From: Trichoplax adhaerens
Taxonomy: Eukaryota > Placozoa > Uniplacotomia > Trichoplacea > Trichoplacidae
DNA: 64,000 nucleotides
NCBI RefSeq assembly: GCF_000150275.1
Contig: NW_002060944.1
Span: 9,200,159 to 9,264,158, forward strand
Direction: 5' to 3'
Below the pieces are notes generated by a model, which was given only the letters and a program-made list of their open reading frames with translations, did no database searches and was not told the DNA's origin. The number at the start of each line of letters is the position of its first letter. Position 1 is the stretch's first letter. The position numbers and the translations under genes were made by a program. Below are positions 1-12,500 of the stretch, piece after piece.

Positions 1-755
1 TGTACGCTACAGTACTATACACTGTGTACATGACGTTGTCCAGGTCGTGGCTGACTGCAATCAACTGTATGATACAGTACTCAAGCTGTCCTCTACTAGA
101 ACGGGAACTACAGTCAAGAAACTTCAATACCTACAGTCAAAAGACTCACATCCACTCTACACTACTCAAGATGCTGCAGCGCCCAAAGGTGTCACATCTC
201 ACAATGACTCTCAATACAGACATGTCACCATAGATACAGTACGTACCACTCGACTATTGTCAACAGGACAATGGAATAGGCTGGAGAGGACGGATGGAAC
301 GCCTGTTGACAGTCAGCTAGAAGATGCATTACAAATGGAATGGACAGCATCGGTCATAACATTTCTTGCTCAATTCAACCACTGTAGCCACTTGCATCCT
401 CCAATGGCCCTTAATTTACCCTTAGCCATCAGTAAAGAGACAACATGACATTCAAGAAAAAATAGAAACCATCGGATTGCAGTTTGAGTTCATTTTTCAT
501 CTCTATTGTCATACGTTAGGCCTAGCAAATAGCATACAATACTCTTGTCAAGTTCGCATGATTACAGTGATTGTTCCCTTTATAATGTTGAAATGTCTGT
601 TTTACTTGATATACTGTCAAGTAGAATACGACAGTACCACGACGATGGGAGAAAGTACTACGCTTAGCGATGACTGGACGTATTATTTTTTTTCTCATTC
701 TTCCCCCTTCAACGCATACAAATGATTATTTGTTATTATTCTTCTTTTTTTAAAG
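1..755. other. Non-coding, probable PRKAR1 intron
   Basis: This stretch precedes the first recognisable PRKAR1 exon and ends with a pyrimidine-rich tract and AG at 754-755. I find no match to the dimerisation/docking segment of the regulatory subunit, so the 5' exons should lie left of the window. Positions 1-30 are rich in TACAGT/ACTGTA and GTAC words like those found near other gene starts here. Open frames in this stretch lack a proper ATG and look random. Confidence 0.55.
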
Positions 756-2804
756 GACTATAATGAAAAGAAAAAGAAGCAATTACAAGGGCAGTCTAGC
801 AGTGAAGACAGCAAAGATAGAGATGAAGAACCAACTACAGAACCAGCTTCAACTGGTAGGAGACGAAGAGGTGGTGTTAGTGGTGCTGTAATTAACGAAG
901 ATGATGCTGCAACATATGTTAAGAAGGTATACCTTAGTGCTGTAGATAGAGGTTGTACATAGAGAATTTCTTATCGCTTATACAATCCAATAGCGCAAAC
1001 TAGCGTCGATTGTAAGCGTGATGGATACGACATTACTCTACACACGCTTGTACCCATGTAGCGCATATTCAGTATAACTCTTGGTAGGAAGATCAAAATC
1101 TCTACCACGTATATAAATCATGGCTGATCATATTGTCAATTGTAATAAACCTTAGGTTGTACCCAAAGACTTTAAGACCATGCAAGCTTTATCAAAAGCG
1201 ATAGAAAAGAATATCTTATTTTCACATCTGGATGATAACGAAAGAAGGTCACTATGCAATAGCGATAATTGATACCGAACCTTGTCTTATGCTCTTTTTT
1301 CAATGATAATACCGTTTCAATATTAGCTGACAATGGACTTTGTTCTTAAACAGTGATATTTTTGACGCTATGTTTCCATGTGAAAGTAAGCCTGGTGACA
1401 TCATCATCAGACAAGGTCTGCTCGCATAGCTACATTCCAACCTAGAATAAAAATGAAATCTTTCAAATACTCATTATACTATTACTACGATCATGGCATA
1501 ATAGAAATGCCCTTTTCCAAGACTACTTTCTGTTTTTTCAATTTTCCGTTACTGTCTATACCGAACGAACTGAACTGATTTCATTGTTCATACGTATTAG
1601 GTGATGAGGGCGACAATTTCTACATAATGGATTCTGGAGAAGTTGATGTAAGTGATTTTATCTACTTGTGTTAAATGAGATAATTGATCAATGTAGTTTA
1701 TTAAATCGGTGGTGTTTGTAGGTTTATGTCGGTGACAAATTGGTTGCTACTTTGGGTGATATGGCAAGCTTTGGTGAATTAGCATTGATTTATGGAACAC
1801 CTAGAGCTGCTACCATTAAGGTAAATTGCGTAAAGGAACAATAGTAACTTTTAGCTATCACCTAAAGTGCATTGCTAGTAAGCTTCTTTCTAGTTTAACT
1901 ACGATGAGTTGTTTAATAACCGAGTAGTGGAATGAAGCGATATATTCTGATGCTGTTATAAACCTAATGATAGGGATATTTTTCTACCTATGCAATCCGC
2001 AACTTTGACTAACTTGATGCATTGGACAATATTATTATTTATATAGGCTAAGACTGAATGCAAATTATGGGCAATTGATAGCGACAGTTATCGTCATATC
2101 CTCATGGTAACAATTGGCTGATAATATTTCAATTTGCCTCGGCGTTGGCATAAATGATAACTGATATATTATTATGTCATTAGGGAAGTACAATGCGAAA
2201 GAGGAAATTATATGAATCCTTCTTAGAGAAAGTTTCCATTTTAGGTACTTTTGAACAACAACATTATTTGTAGTTGATTGTCAAGCTGCTTGATTTAGTA
2301 GCTAGATTCAATTGATCTAATTATCTCATGTACAATATTAGAATCTTTGGATCAATGGGAACGTCTCACTGTAGCAGACTCTTTAGAACCTGCACAGTTT
2401 GAAGAAAACGAGATTGTTATCCAACAAGGTGATCCTGGCGAAGATTTCTTTATTATTTTAGAAGGAAAAGCCGTTGTACTACAACGAAAACCAGGTGATA
2501 CTGAATACGTCGAAGTTGGAGAGTTAGGACCGTCAGACTACTTTGGTATGATTGATTGAATTTTCTAAAGTGCTTTTATTTCCAATATCGATTCAATGCT
2601 AACTAGAGGCTGTGGCTATTGATCACCCTAGGTGAAATTGCTCTTTTATTGAAACGACCACGTGCAGCTACAGTTAAAGCAGCAAGCACCCTGAAATGTG
2701 TCAAACTGGATAGAGCAAGATTTGAACGTGTTCTTGGCCCTTGTGGAGATATTCTTAAGCGCAACATTGAAAAATATAATAGTTATGTATCACTCTTTGT
2801 GTAG
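756..2804 (+). CDS. PRKAR1: cAMP-dependent protein kinase type I regulatory subunit, 5' partial
   Basis: Inhibitory, cAMP-binding subunit of protein kinase A. Nine in-phase exons: 756-926, 1156-1247, 1354-1415, 1601-1647, 1722-1820, 2047-2106, 2184-2244, 2342-2545 and 2632-2804 (TAG). They encode 322 residues. An acidic linker is followed by the pseudosubstrate RRRRGGVSG (Gly at the phospho-acceptor site, as in type I, closest to RI-beta), then two cyclic-nucleotide-binding domains. The phosphate-binding cassettes are [15 protein letters not shown] and [15 protein letters not shown], each keeping the cAMP-contacting Glu and Arg. The C-terminus ([19 protein letters not shown]) is typical of the family. 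The dimerisation/docking domain that binds AKAPs is not in the window. Exon phases agree throughout, so the gene appears intact. Identification is firm; the alpha/beta distinction does not apply outside vertebrates. Confidence 0.97.
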
Positions 2805-3758
2805 ATCATTGAAGATCATAGCATTTTTCTTTCATTAATGCACTGTCTAATTACTGAAATTACCAGGCTACTGTTAAGTACTGCATTCTGGTCGGTATGA
2901 TTTAAAATTTGTAAGATTTTTAAGTAGTGATGCTATCGCGAAGAAGCAATGCGTTTGGTGCTGGCTGTCCAAAGCTGTGTACTAATAAGAAACTTGATAT
3001 TAAGTTCGAAGTTATACTCCTTGTCTCTGTTGAACATTCATAACGTAGCACCAGATAGCTTAGTCAATACTGGTTCACGTCTTATTTAAGAGAAATACAC
3101 CGCTGTACGAAATCAGTGCGCTGTCTTTCAATGAAGTTTGTGCTTGTGGCTACTTTTACTACAACCAGTAAGTAGTACTTTACATTAATTCTGAGCTACC
3201 AATTGTTTTAGCTGTTACATAACTCTTTTACTGTAATACAAGGTATAATGGTATATTCTTACTGCTATTATTCTCGACGTACTTTGATTAAAGCGAAAGC
3301 TTGGTCATCTTACATGAATCGTGTCAATAAAAGTTTTATAGTTTGAATCGAACAGTTATGCCTTCTTCTATAATTGATGTTATTGTGTGCTCGTAAAATT
3401 GGAGATAAGGCAAAATGCAATACAAGAAGAAGGAATTCATTTGGAGTTTGTATTCTGCCTTTGCGTTTCGAAACACGTTAAGCTTTGTTGTATGCATATT
3501 CATAATCACTGTGCGCCCCACGTTACTTTGTCCAACTGTCTTACGAATTTGTATTCATTGCACTGGTATATTATATCTAACTCGAGATTGTAATCTTAAC
3601 GATCATCTGATTCTCATGAATGATATTTGATATCGTGAAGTTAATGCAGTGTAGTCCAATATAATTCGATCAAAACTGAATGTGATGAAAGCAATCACAA
3701 TGTCCTACAAAACGATCTACTGTATTATGCACGTATGGTAAATGTAGAGACTTTTCAA
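2805..3758. other. PRKAR1 3' UTR and intergenic space
   Basis: No exon is supported. The 3' UTR of PRKAR1 probably ends near the AATAAA at 3326-3331. A plus-strand frame around 3387-3490 reads fairly protein-like but has no ATG or splice context I trust. The next candidate gene (3759-4200) is on the opposite strand, making the two convergent. Confidence 0.5.
3326..3331 (+). promoter_or_regulatory. Candidate polyadenylation signal of PRKAR1
   Basis: Canonical AATAAA about 520 bases after the PRKAR1 stop codon, in AT-rich sequence. Confidence 0.4.
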
Positions 3759-4200
3759 TTATTTTTTACCCTTACACGTATATTCAAAAAATCGAGAAAC
3801 CCCTGGTAAAAGTTGCTCTTCGCCTATCATTTGGCACGAGATCGATTGAAGACAATTCTTAATCAATCTGTTGAAGGTGGTATTCTTTCCTTGCTGCCAG
3901 TAACGCAGTAGTAAGCTTCTAAAGTGATAAAGACCTATCGCTGAAGACTTATAAAGTTTAATTTTCTTATACATCATACGCATACTTGATTCAGTTGAAC
4001 TTTATGCACCATGACTGTTAGCACAGATACGAGTGCATAAGTATCGCTTTAGTAGACTAATGATGACGGTAATTGAATCCATCTTGACGATTCCAGCCTT
4101 CTCGTTACCTTTTGTACCACAGAACTGGATTTTAGAGCGAACTGACAGCATCAATGGGCATATTAAAGATGGCAAACTATCATTTCTATCATCCACAAGA
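3759..4200 (-). CDS. Possible death-domain protein, 3' exons
   Basis: Two minus-strand exons, 4109-4200 and 3759-3940, join in phase across good GT..AG borders and end at a TAA (3759-3761). They encode about 90 residues. The second exon reads LLLRYWQQGKNTTFNRLIKN followed by an amphipathic stretch and EEQLL. The spacing of Leu-x3-Trp, a short turn with Thr, and a Leu-rich helix resembles helices 4-6 of death domains (L..W....G..AT...L...L). A further candidate exon ending at a strong donor near 4512 carries a hydrophobic, possibly membrane-spanning segment (YSTVLVLAVGVSGI), which would fit a receptor, but its phase does not directly join. The 5' end is not found. This gene would be head-to-head with SDR42E1. 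The fold assignment is by pattern only. Confidence 0.4.
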
Positions 4201-4319
4201 CTGAATCGACACTCTTACAGCATGTGCAGACCCTAAAGATGAGAGAATTCCTAGTTAATATCATTCACAGAACGAAAACTGACGAATTTACTAGCCTAAA
4301 GATGAGGCTTTATACATTC

Positions 4320-4332
4320 TGTACAGTGTACA
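4320..4332. promoter_or_regulatory. GTAC palindrome (TGTACAGTGTACA)
   Basis: Near-perfect palindrome of the same type as those clustered before SHMT (30292-30369) and CCP110 (57970-58030). It lies between the death-domain candidate and SDR42E1. Function unknown. Confidence 0.3.
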
Positions 4333-4962
4333 CTACATATACAGCACTAGTTCATGACTCATTCCAATAAACGGGAACATAATTTGCTCAAAGTAATCTG
4401 TTCAAAGAAAAATTTACAGCTAAATCATCTTCGATGCAGCTTCCTAAACTCTCCATTAAGCTTACACAAGACTCTTTGTGTTAGAATTTTGTGTGGTAGG
4501 GTTATTCGTCTTCAGAATTGCAGATGCACGGAAAAGACGGACTTTGCGACTTACAATTCCACTAACGCCAACTGCTAATACTAGTACTGTGCTATAGCCG
4601 CTGCCATTATGCTCGAACAGTATATTATATTCACTATGCAATAATATAATCACGAAGAGAGGGAAGGCATTTACTCATAATTAATTTATTTATTACTGAT
4701 GGATGGTTTGATAAACGATAGATAGTACTATCAAATCCTCTTAAGCTAATGAAGAACAACATTGCAGCAACTATAACATCCAACGCTATAGCATACAGTT
4801 ATTAAAACGCATCAATCTTTGCTGAGAATACGCTTATACGTTCTCGTATAGTAAACAACAGTCACGAACTTGAATCGAAAGGTACTGCAGGTTCTACATT
4901 AATCATTTTACAACTTTATTTAACTTGATTAGCTGTAGTAGTTCTCCTCTTACAAGCTGAAG

Positions 4963-7900
4963 ATGGATACTGCATTGAGTCATTTTGCTGCCACTATTAA
5001 GTCTTGTGTTATTGTCGGTGGTGGTGGTTATTTGGGAAATAAATTAGCGGCGTCTTTAGAAAGTTTTGGATGTGATGTCAGACTCTTCGATAAATCAACA
5101 TCAGCCGCTATATATTCCAAATCATCGCCTTTCATTCAAGTAAGTCCAGCATAAATCTTGCTATAGCATGACAGTAGTTCTTCTTTAATTAAACTATATT
5201 CAAATTTTCTTGACTATCGATTCATCCTATAAATACTTTATAAGTTTATTAGTAGATATTTATCAACATTGCTATAGAATCGACGATGTTGAGAAATGAC
5301 TTGTCTACCAGTATTTAGCACTCAAGAGGAGAAAGAAGTCGATAAATAATTTATAGACGAGTATATAGTATATTAAATGAAATTTAAATACTACGCAACT
5401 AATGAATAATTTATCAATTAATCATTTCGATCTTGCTATCAAAATGAGTCTTTATATTTTAGTAATAAGGGGAAATCATTGATGTAATCATTGATGCATT
5501 TCTATCCGTTTAATTAAACTTTTAACTTCTAGGGAGATGTTAGAAATTACCATGAATTAAAAGAATCTTTCAAAGGTGTAGATTGTGTATTTCATGTAGC
5601 ATCATATGGGATGTCAGGAAGAGAACAGGTAAAAGCTAAAACCTTACTAGGATATTGAATTACTTTAGTGTAATGATTTTCGATAATTACAGTATAATTA
5701 CAGTATATGTTATAGTTTGTAGTGTAGCTCTGTCTGTCTTAATAAAATAACTGTTGATTAAAGTTAAGAACCCATATCTACATTCAGTTTCTCCATTGAA
5801 TAACAAAATTGACTTGATATGCTTCCTATCTTAGCTAAATAAGAAATTGATCGAAGAAGTGAATATCGATGGCACAAATAACAGCATTAACGGTATGTTG
5901 TGTATAAACAAGAAGGTCTTTCTATCTGCTGCAAATCGAAGCTACCTTATGTTAAATTTAAACGACACAATGAAATGATTGCCCTACAACATAGTACTAC
6001 ACTTAACCAATAGTGCTAATAGCATACCAGCCACTACTTAAAATTCATCTAAAATCGGGTCTAGCCGCTGAAATGGGGAATATTTAATACTCAAATATGC
6101 TTTTATACTGCTATTCAGTATTTAATGGTAGACTACTGTAGACGTAAAGTCTAATTATAACCTTTCTTGGATCTCAATTTCCAGTATCGTCTCGTGCTAC
6201 AATAGTCTACGCTAGGTCTATAACTAAACTAACTATGTAGTTGTCTTCAATTGCCGTGATATCCTACAAGGCCTATATCTAACACCATACTTAATAATGC
6301 TTTATATTTGGTAAAATGCTGCATAGTGTTAACAGCCATTTACTTTTTTATGTATTCCTAACCCACTTTATAATTCTTGATTGGTAATTGTAAATCTATT
6401 GCATTACTATTCCATTTTAGCGTGCATAGAAGCAAATGTCAAATATCTTGTTTATACTAGTACTACTAATGTGGTTTTTGGCGGTCAGCCGATAATAAAT
6501 GGGGATGAAAGTTTACCATATTTTCCGCTAGAAAAAGTAAGAAGATAATATCATAAATGCAATACATGAGTTTATCAATATACAGTAATCATGAATCCTT
6601 ACTATACCTTTTAGCACTGCGATTATTACTCAAAGACTAAATCTATAGCTGAGCAAGCAATCCTCAAAGCTAATGGATCTGAAACTGCAAGTATGAAGAT
6701 TTTTAGCTAACTGTCCATTAACATACGTATAACCAGTATAGTAAACTAACAAAAGGCACAAAATACTTTAGATGGAAATCGCTTGTTAACTTGTGCAATT
6801 AGACCCGCTGGAATATATGGAGAGGAAGAACAGAGACATATGCCTCGCATTATGGTAAGATATTTATCAATAACCTTAATAAATCTTTAAGAGTATTTTT
6901 GTGTAAAGTAAAACATCTATGTAGAACCAGTCAATCTGGTTAAATGAATTAAATAATGTAAACTTAGTAAATTTAAACCTACATTTAACCTATTTTCAAC
7001 GAATTTTAATCCGAATTATTCTTAATTAATAACAGAAATTAATCCAGAATGGACTCTTTTCCTTCAAGATTGGACCTCAATCTAACTTGGTAGAATTTGT
7101 CCACGTTGATAATTTAGTTAAAGCTCATGAACTTGCCGCGATTGGCTTAAGCAGCAAAAAGAACCATATAGCGGTATGAGCTAAACAGTTCAAATTGCTC
7201 ATCGACATATTTGATTATGAAATATTATGCGACTCTAAAGAATATATTAGACCGTTATCCTTGGATTTTTTGCATTATAGGCAGGAAGTTGTTATTTCAT
7301 TTCTGATGGATGTCCGATCAATAACTTTGAATTTTTCCGTCCAATGGTATGATGATAACCACAGTTCTTAATAATTGTAACCAAATATTAATTAAATGTA
7401 ATATATATATATAATTAAATTTTATTTCATAGGGCATCTACTAACGTTTTAATAAATAATATTGAGCTTTATTCCTGTTCTACATTGACTCAGTTAAATT
7501 AACATTTCCTTGCTTGTAGTTTGAAGGACTCGGTTACAAGTTTCCTATTATCACATTACCTGTTAGCGTTATGTATTATATTGGTAAGATAATGAGAAGA
7601 TGATAATTGTTATGGCGTCATATAATGATTAGGCGATAAGTAATTAGAAATATTTCTTAACAATTATCAATATAGAGGATGTTAATTTAGTGTACGGTCA
7701 ACAATTTATATGTTCCCAAAAAGTATCAGATGGAATATTTAACATAACAGTATACAGGAACTCAATAGGATCTTTTTCCATAAGCAATAATAAAAACATT
7801 ATATTGCTTTTTTTATTATAGCTTTTATAATTGAACTAATTCATGCCTTTGTTGGACGTTATATCATCAATTTTCAACCGTTAATTACACGAGCTGAGGT

Positions 7901-8120
7901 CTATAAAACTGGTGTGACGCACTACTTTAAATTAGACAAAGCTAAAAAGGAACTTGGTTACAAGCCAGAAAAGAGAAATTTAAATCAAATTGTTAGGGAT
8001 TATAAGCTAAAAGGATACGCAAGGCAGGGAAAATCTCTATTGATGATAGTGCTATGGTACATAGCAGTTTGTTTAATCGTACTAATTCTTCTTTCCAGTT
8101 TTATTACTGGCATAAATTAA
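4963..8120 (+). CDS. SDR42E1: SDR42E1-type short-chain dehydrogenase (3beta-HSD family)
   Basis: Extended SDR enzyme of the 3-beta-hydroxysteroid dehydrogenase family; it presumably oxidises or reduces a sterol-like substrate with NAD(P) at a membrane. Ten in-phase exons: 4963-5139, 5533-5628, 5835-5892, 6421-6536, 6615-6690, 6772-6854, 7036-7173, 7281-7346, 7520-7583 and 7822-8120 (TAA). They encode 390 residues, against about 390 in vertebrate SDR42E1. Visible motifs: Rossmann glycine motif VGGGGYLG (about residues 18-25), [13 protein letters not shown], the Ser motif VYTSTTNV, the catalytic Tyr-x3-Lys (Y154-S-K-T-K158), [13 protein letters not shown], and [14 protein letters not shown]. 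The C-terminus has a hydrophobic segment of about 20 residues ([19 protein letters not shown]), a probable membrane anchor. The ATG opens the Rossmann strand directly. Family identity is firm; the substrate is unknown. Confidence 0.96.
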
Positions 8121-8126
8121 GACGGT

Positions 8127-8132
8127 AATAAA
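8127..8132 (+). promoter_or_regulatory. Polyadenylation signal of SDR42E1
   Basis: AATAAA begins only seven bases after the stop codon, implying a very short 3' UTR. Confidence 0.5.
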
Positions 8133-9502
8133 TATTTTATTGCATCGTTTCCTTTTCAATTAGCTTACTTTAAATTCATCCATTTTAAACAATATGAACA
8201 CGTTACTTGAGACATTACTTGGAAACTGCAGTATTTTACTGTTAATTGTGTATTTAAGCCAGGTTTATCTTAGTGATAGCTTTAATCCATCTCACTTGTT
8301 AACATAGAAATGAAATTAATGACCGTGTATTACATGGACATTTCTTTTTCTTATTCCTGTAAATTGACGCTATGAGTTGACCTACGTGATCTACACAAAG
8401 ATTAACTTTTCTAATTTTGCTTTAATACTAAAGCTTGTTCAGCACATTATGGTAACATTTGACGAAATATGTGTAAGAAATTTAACACCGTATTAGATAT
8501 ATATACGGTATAACATACCATACTAATATTGATAATCGTTAAGATTAACTTTAGCAAGAGTAGTGCTGCTTTCCGTTTTTAGCTGTATTCACCGGCTCGT
8601 AAAACACTTGTTGAATACTAGAAAAATTGAATTTCCAGATATATAAATTTCATGCATGGTATCCTCATTACATGCTTTTGCTATTTACGTCAATATCATT
8701 GTATTAAAATAATAATTTGACCTTTACTACTGTCAATTTGCTATTCAAACCTGATAGGCCGATTGTATTTTCTCAACTTGTAGACTTGATTATCATTAAC
8801 AAAAATGTGTGGTGTCTTTAGTATTAAAAATTATCGATTTAAATTACTTCGATACTGTTATATTACAGTTCCTAGTCGCTATTTTCTGCATCTTGTTTGT
8901 TATCAATATTTTCAAGTTTTTTGTCTTCAATCCAAGACATCTCATAAGGGAAATTGCACTAACATCTTTTATCAAATTTTCGTATGCATAAGTAAGGAGA
9001 CTTTTGTAAGCAGTTTATCTGCTTGGCTAATACAGTGTGTTATTTAAACGTTTATAAGCCGAAAATTTGAAGAATTATGTTTTATCCTTTACCTGGTAAT
9101 CAATAAATATTATATTAATTCGTTGATATCAAACAAGAAGGGTAACAATTCATGTAACAATGGGTGCTCATATATTACAAAAATATAATGCTCTATGATT
9201 AATGCTCTTTATTTTAAAAAAGTTAAAAGCAACATCTTTAAACAGCAATTAACATACCAAACCTTCAATACAGTAATAATGAAATAGCAATATTAAAAGA
9301 GTACTGTAGCATAAGAAATTACTTATCGGCGATTATAAATTATACAAGTTATAGTTTTAAATAATGCTCGACAGGTGTTGACATAAAAATGATTTGTAAA
9401 ATTTAAACTTAAAATCTAGAAAATTAACCTATAACTAATAGTAAAAGCATGAAATTAGTTTATCGCCTTACTGTACAATCTGAATAAGGATTAAACGATG
9501 AA
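8133..9502. other. Intergenic, nothing recognised
   Basis: AT-rich space between the convergent SDR42E1 and STAT-like genes. A frame at 8809-8991 is hydrophobic and protein-like but has no ATG start (an in-frame TAA lies just upstream) and no clear splice sites. Confidence 0.5.
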
Positions 9503-12500
9503 TTAAAATATGAATCTCTGCTTGACTGCCATAGTTGCTGTTCGACTTGCAATTAGAATTGTAAATGTGATCTATCAGTAAATATCATATATTATACTGC
9601 TTAACTATTGCAGTTTAGTAATGATCCTTATTCCAGTTTTCAGCCATATCTTTGTAGTGTTCGAGTTTGGTCATTAATAATGATAAAAAGCAAGTCGAAT
9701 CGATTGGTGCTAAATGGTAGATATTTCCTAAATGAGCTAATTATCTTGGGTTTAATGATATATAAAGAGTCCCAGAAAACCAATCAACTGAAGTTAAATG
9801 TCGAATTTTAGGCTATACCGATAGAATCGGGAATGAGGTATCGTATCCAACAAGGATTTCTAGTTGGTAAATAAAAAGACTACTTAAATTACCAGTATAA
9901 ACCTTAATTAAAATAAGACTTATGATTGCTCTGGGTTATATATCTCATGTGGTAACGTAAAAGTCGGAAATGTGAAGGCTATTAGCATTATTGTAATATA
10001 AGCATATGACGTCAAACCTGATTTATGCTTCTTTCGATATCGCATTAAATCTGCTATTGGTATTTGTTTCGGACATAAAATACTTGAATTAAGCCTTCCG
10101 TCAATTAAAATCCTTGAAAATTAAATGGTATCAGAAAAAATTTCATGTTTTTGCATAGAAATCAACTGACGATAAGAGAGCATAGAAAGAATTCATACGA
10201 ATCTATCCATGTTATAGTCGATTGCGACCCAGAGCATTGAATGGGTTTGGGCCAATGTATATCACTATTTTCTAATCCAACATTGAGAGCAAGCAATGAA
10301 AATCATAGCTGATATTGTTTCGATATTAATAACTTCATAATATGGCTATCGATTGTTCAACTTTAACAGAGATAAAATTTACAGTTGGTTAGGAAAATAT
10401 ATTATTTACCATCAGTATAAGGAATCGTTATTGCACCCGGCACTTGCTGACTGAATCTGATTAAACATTTACGTGGTTGATTTCTCAAGCTTTCTTCTAC
10501 ATCACTTCTGCTAATAAATCCTACAATATGCCTTCAAATATTTGAAAGTGAATACATAAAAGTGTATTCATTGTTATTGCATTTTTTAAACTTCAAAATT
10601 TCAATAGCAGTATACTTACTCATCTTGCCACATGCGAAGAAGTGAATTTTCAGGCTTAGCTAGAACCTCTAAACACGTAAAGATCCATTCACCAACACTG
10701 CATGACTTATTTTTATTGCCTAGTTTTGTTAACTATTATTAAGGAAGAAAATGTTCTTAATTACAAAATATATGGATCTTTCTAATTATTGTTACTAAAT
10801 TGCCTATACAAGCTATTCATAACATTTATAACATTATTATCTGGTATGATGACAGTCAGAATACTAACGTAATGAAAATCGTCCCATGAGATGAAGTCTT
10901 CATTTCTGCTATAACTAGTATGAATTTCTCTACCTATAAAGAAAAAAGAAGCGATTAACGTTTAGTCTTAGCGAATTTACAATCTACCTTACCACTATTT
11001 CATAATAGCAATAGCGTAAGAATTTAAAGCGTTAAGTCATCCGCTAGATATTAATTACGCTATCTTAAATTTTTAGTTTGATAAATTAAATTTTAAAATC
11101 AATATGCCTGTTATTAAACTCTTTAAGAAGTCTAAGTTGGCTGGCGTTAAGGGTTTGCCAAGACGACGTTTAAATTCGCATTGTAAAATTTCTTCAAGTT
11201 GCGCAAACGTAATTTTCTCTTCATGTTTAAGACAATTAATATCAATTGTCTGCATGGTAGAAAATTAAATTTAGAAATCAATGATTAAAAAATTATATTG
11301 AAGAATTTATTTCATTTATAACTTGATAATCCTATCATTCTAATTTAAGTCCTTAAAGTCAAACTTTAACATAGGCAAGGAAATTAGTTGAATAGTTATA
11401 TTGTGAAATTTCCTAATTTTTAATTTCTTGAACTAGTCTATATTTCAGACAATAAACATCTATTTTCTATAAAGTAATGAAATCATTATAGGTCAGTAAT
11501 GCTTGCGGATGTAAATTATTTTGCAACATAGATATTTACACTAATGATCTTAAGCTGTATGCTAGTTATTCTCGTACATCAACATCATCCAAGAAGTAAT
11601 TATCCCAAGCCAATGTCGACTGAGCTTTCGCATTTTGAGCTCTTCCAGTTCGAAATACAAATGGTAAAGTCCTGCATTCAAGCTAGATTAACCACAGTAA
11701 ATAAATTGTAAGGGTAATTAATGAAGGAATAAGTTGCAATACAGAGACATAGTGATATTACTACATGATAACTACTATTTCGAAAGCAAGGCAAGATTAC
11801 AGCTAAAGTTCAAGCAATTGCAATTATCTTTATATCATACTTCTAGCCTTATGCGCTTATAATATTATTAAATCATAACTGAATTACAGGCTTGGATAAT
11901 TCATCTTAACCGTATATCCATTTTAAAGTTTTATGTTGTATTACAAGATCACTTCTGAATTATGATAAACGTCGATTTAGATTAATATCCTGCTTCAAGT
12001 TTTAATGAGTACTGCTCGTATAAACCACTATAATTTATCATGGCATCGTGCTGTAACATCATATTTGAAACTACCACCAGTTTTACTTATCTTTATAACC
12101 TACTTTAAGTTTGATATAAATCTTAGATATGTACATGAAATTTATCGATCTGTATATCCTATTTCTAGACTTATTTCGCGTTATAAAATGAAATTTGAGT
12201 TATAAATTGCTTTAATTTAGTTATACACGTATGATTCATACTTTGGGTTATTATGCAAACAATATAAAATTATATTTTTAAGAACAAAAATATCAACAGA
12301 ATTTAACATTATTTCTAACTTTATTCGAAGCATTATTTACCGTTATATTTACATTCTTAATCGTGGTGATGTTGCAATGAAAGCCCAGCTGGTAACGAAA
12401 ATCAGTTACATAGCCCTAATTAATGTGGATTTTTAAAATTCATAGAATGCATCATTTTAGAAATCGGAAAAACATATTTTGGCATGGTCATTTAAAAGTT

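Noticed and set aside
47..448. 133-codon plus-strand frame
   Set aside because: It begins with GTG, has no family similarity, and lies in what should be a PRKAR1 intron.
8805..9047. 80-codon plus-strand ORF and the overlapping hydrophobic frame at 8809
   Set aside because: Composition of the first looks random; the second has no ATG or splice sites.
11073..11255. 60-codon minus-strand ORF starting MQTIDIN as a stand-alone microprotein
   Set aside because: The ATG is part of a splice acceptor (ACCATGCAG); the sequence is the STAT linker exon 11120-11249.
11830..11965. Minus-strand segment reading SDLVIQHKTLKWIY, resembling the STAT LVIDLET strand
   Set aside because: Its splice phases do not fit, whereas 12353-12415 joins 11578-11682 directly in phase and already supplies that strand.
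12005..12205. 66-codon plus-strand ORF with a hydrophobic centre
   Set aside because: It lies in an intron of the STAT-like gene, with no similarity or splice context; chance is likely in AT-rich sequence.
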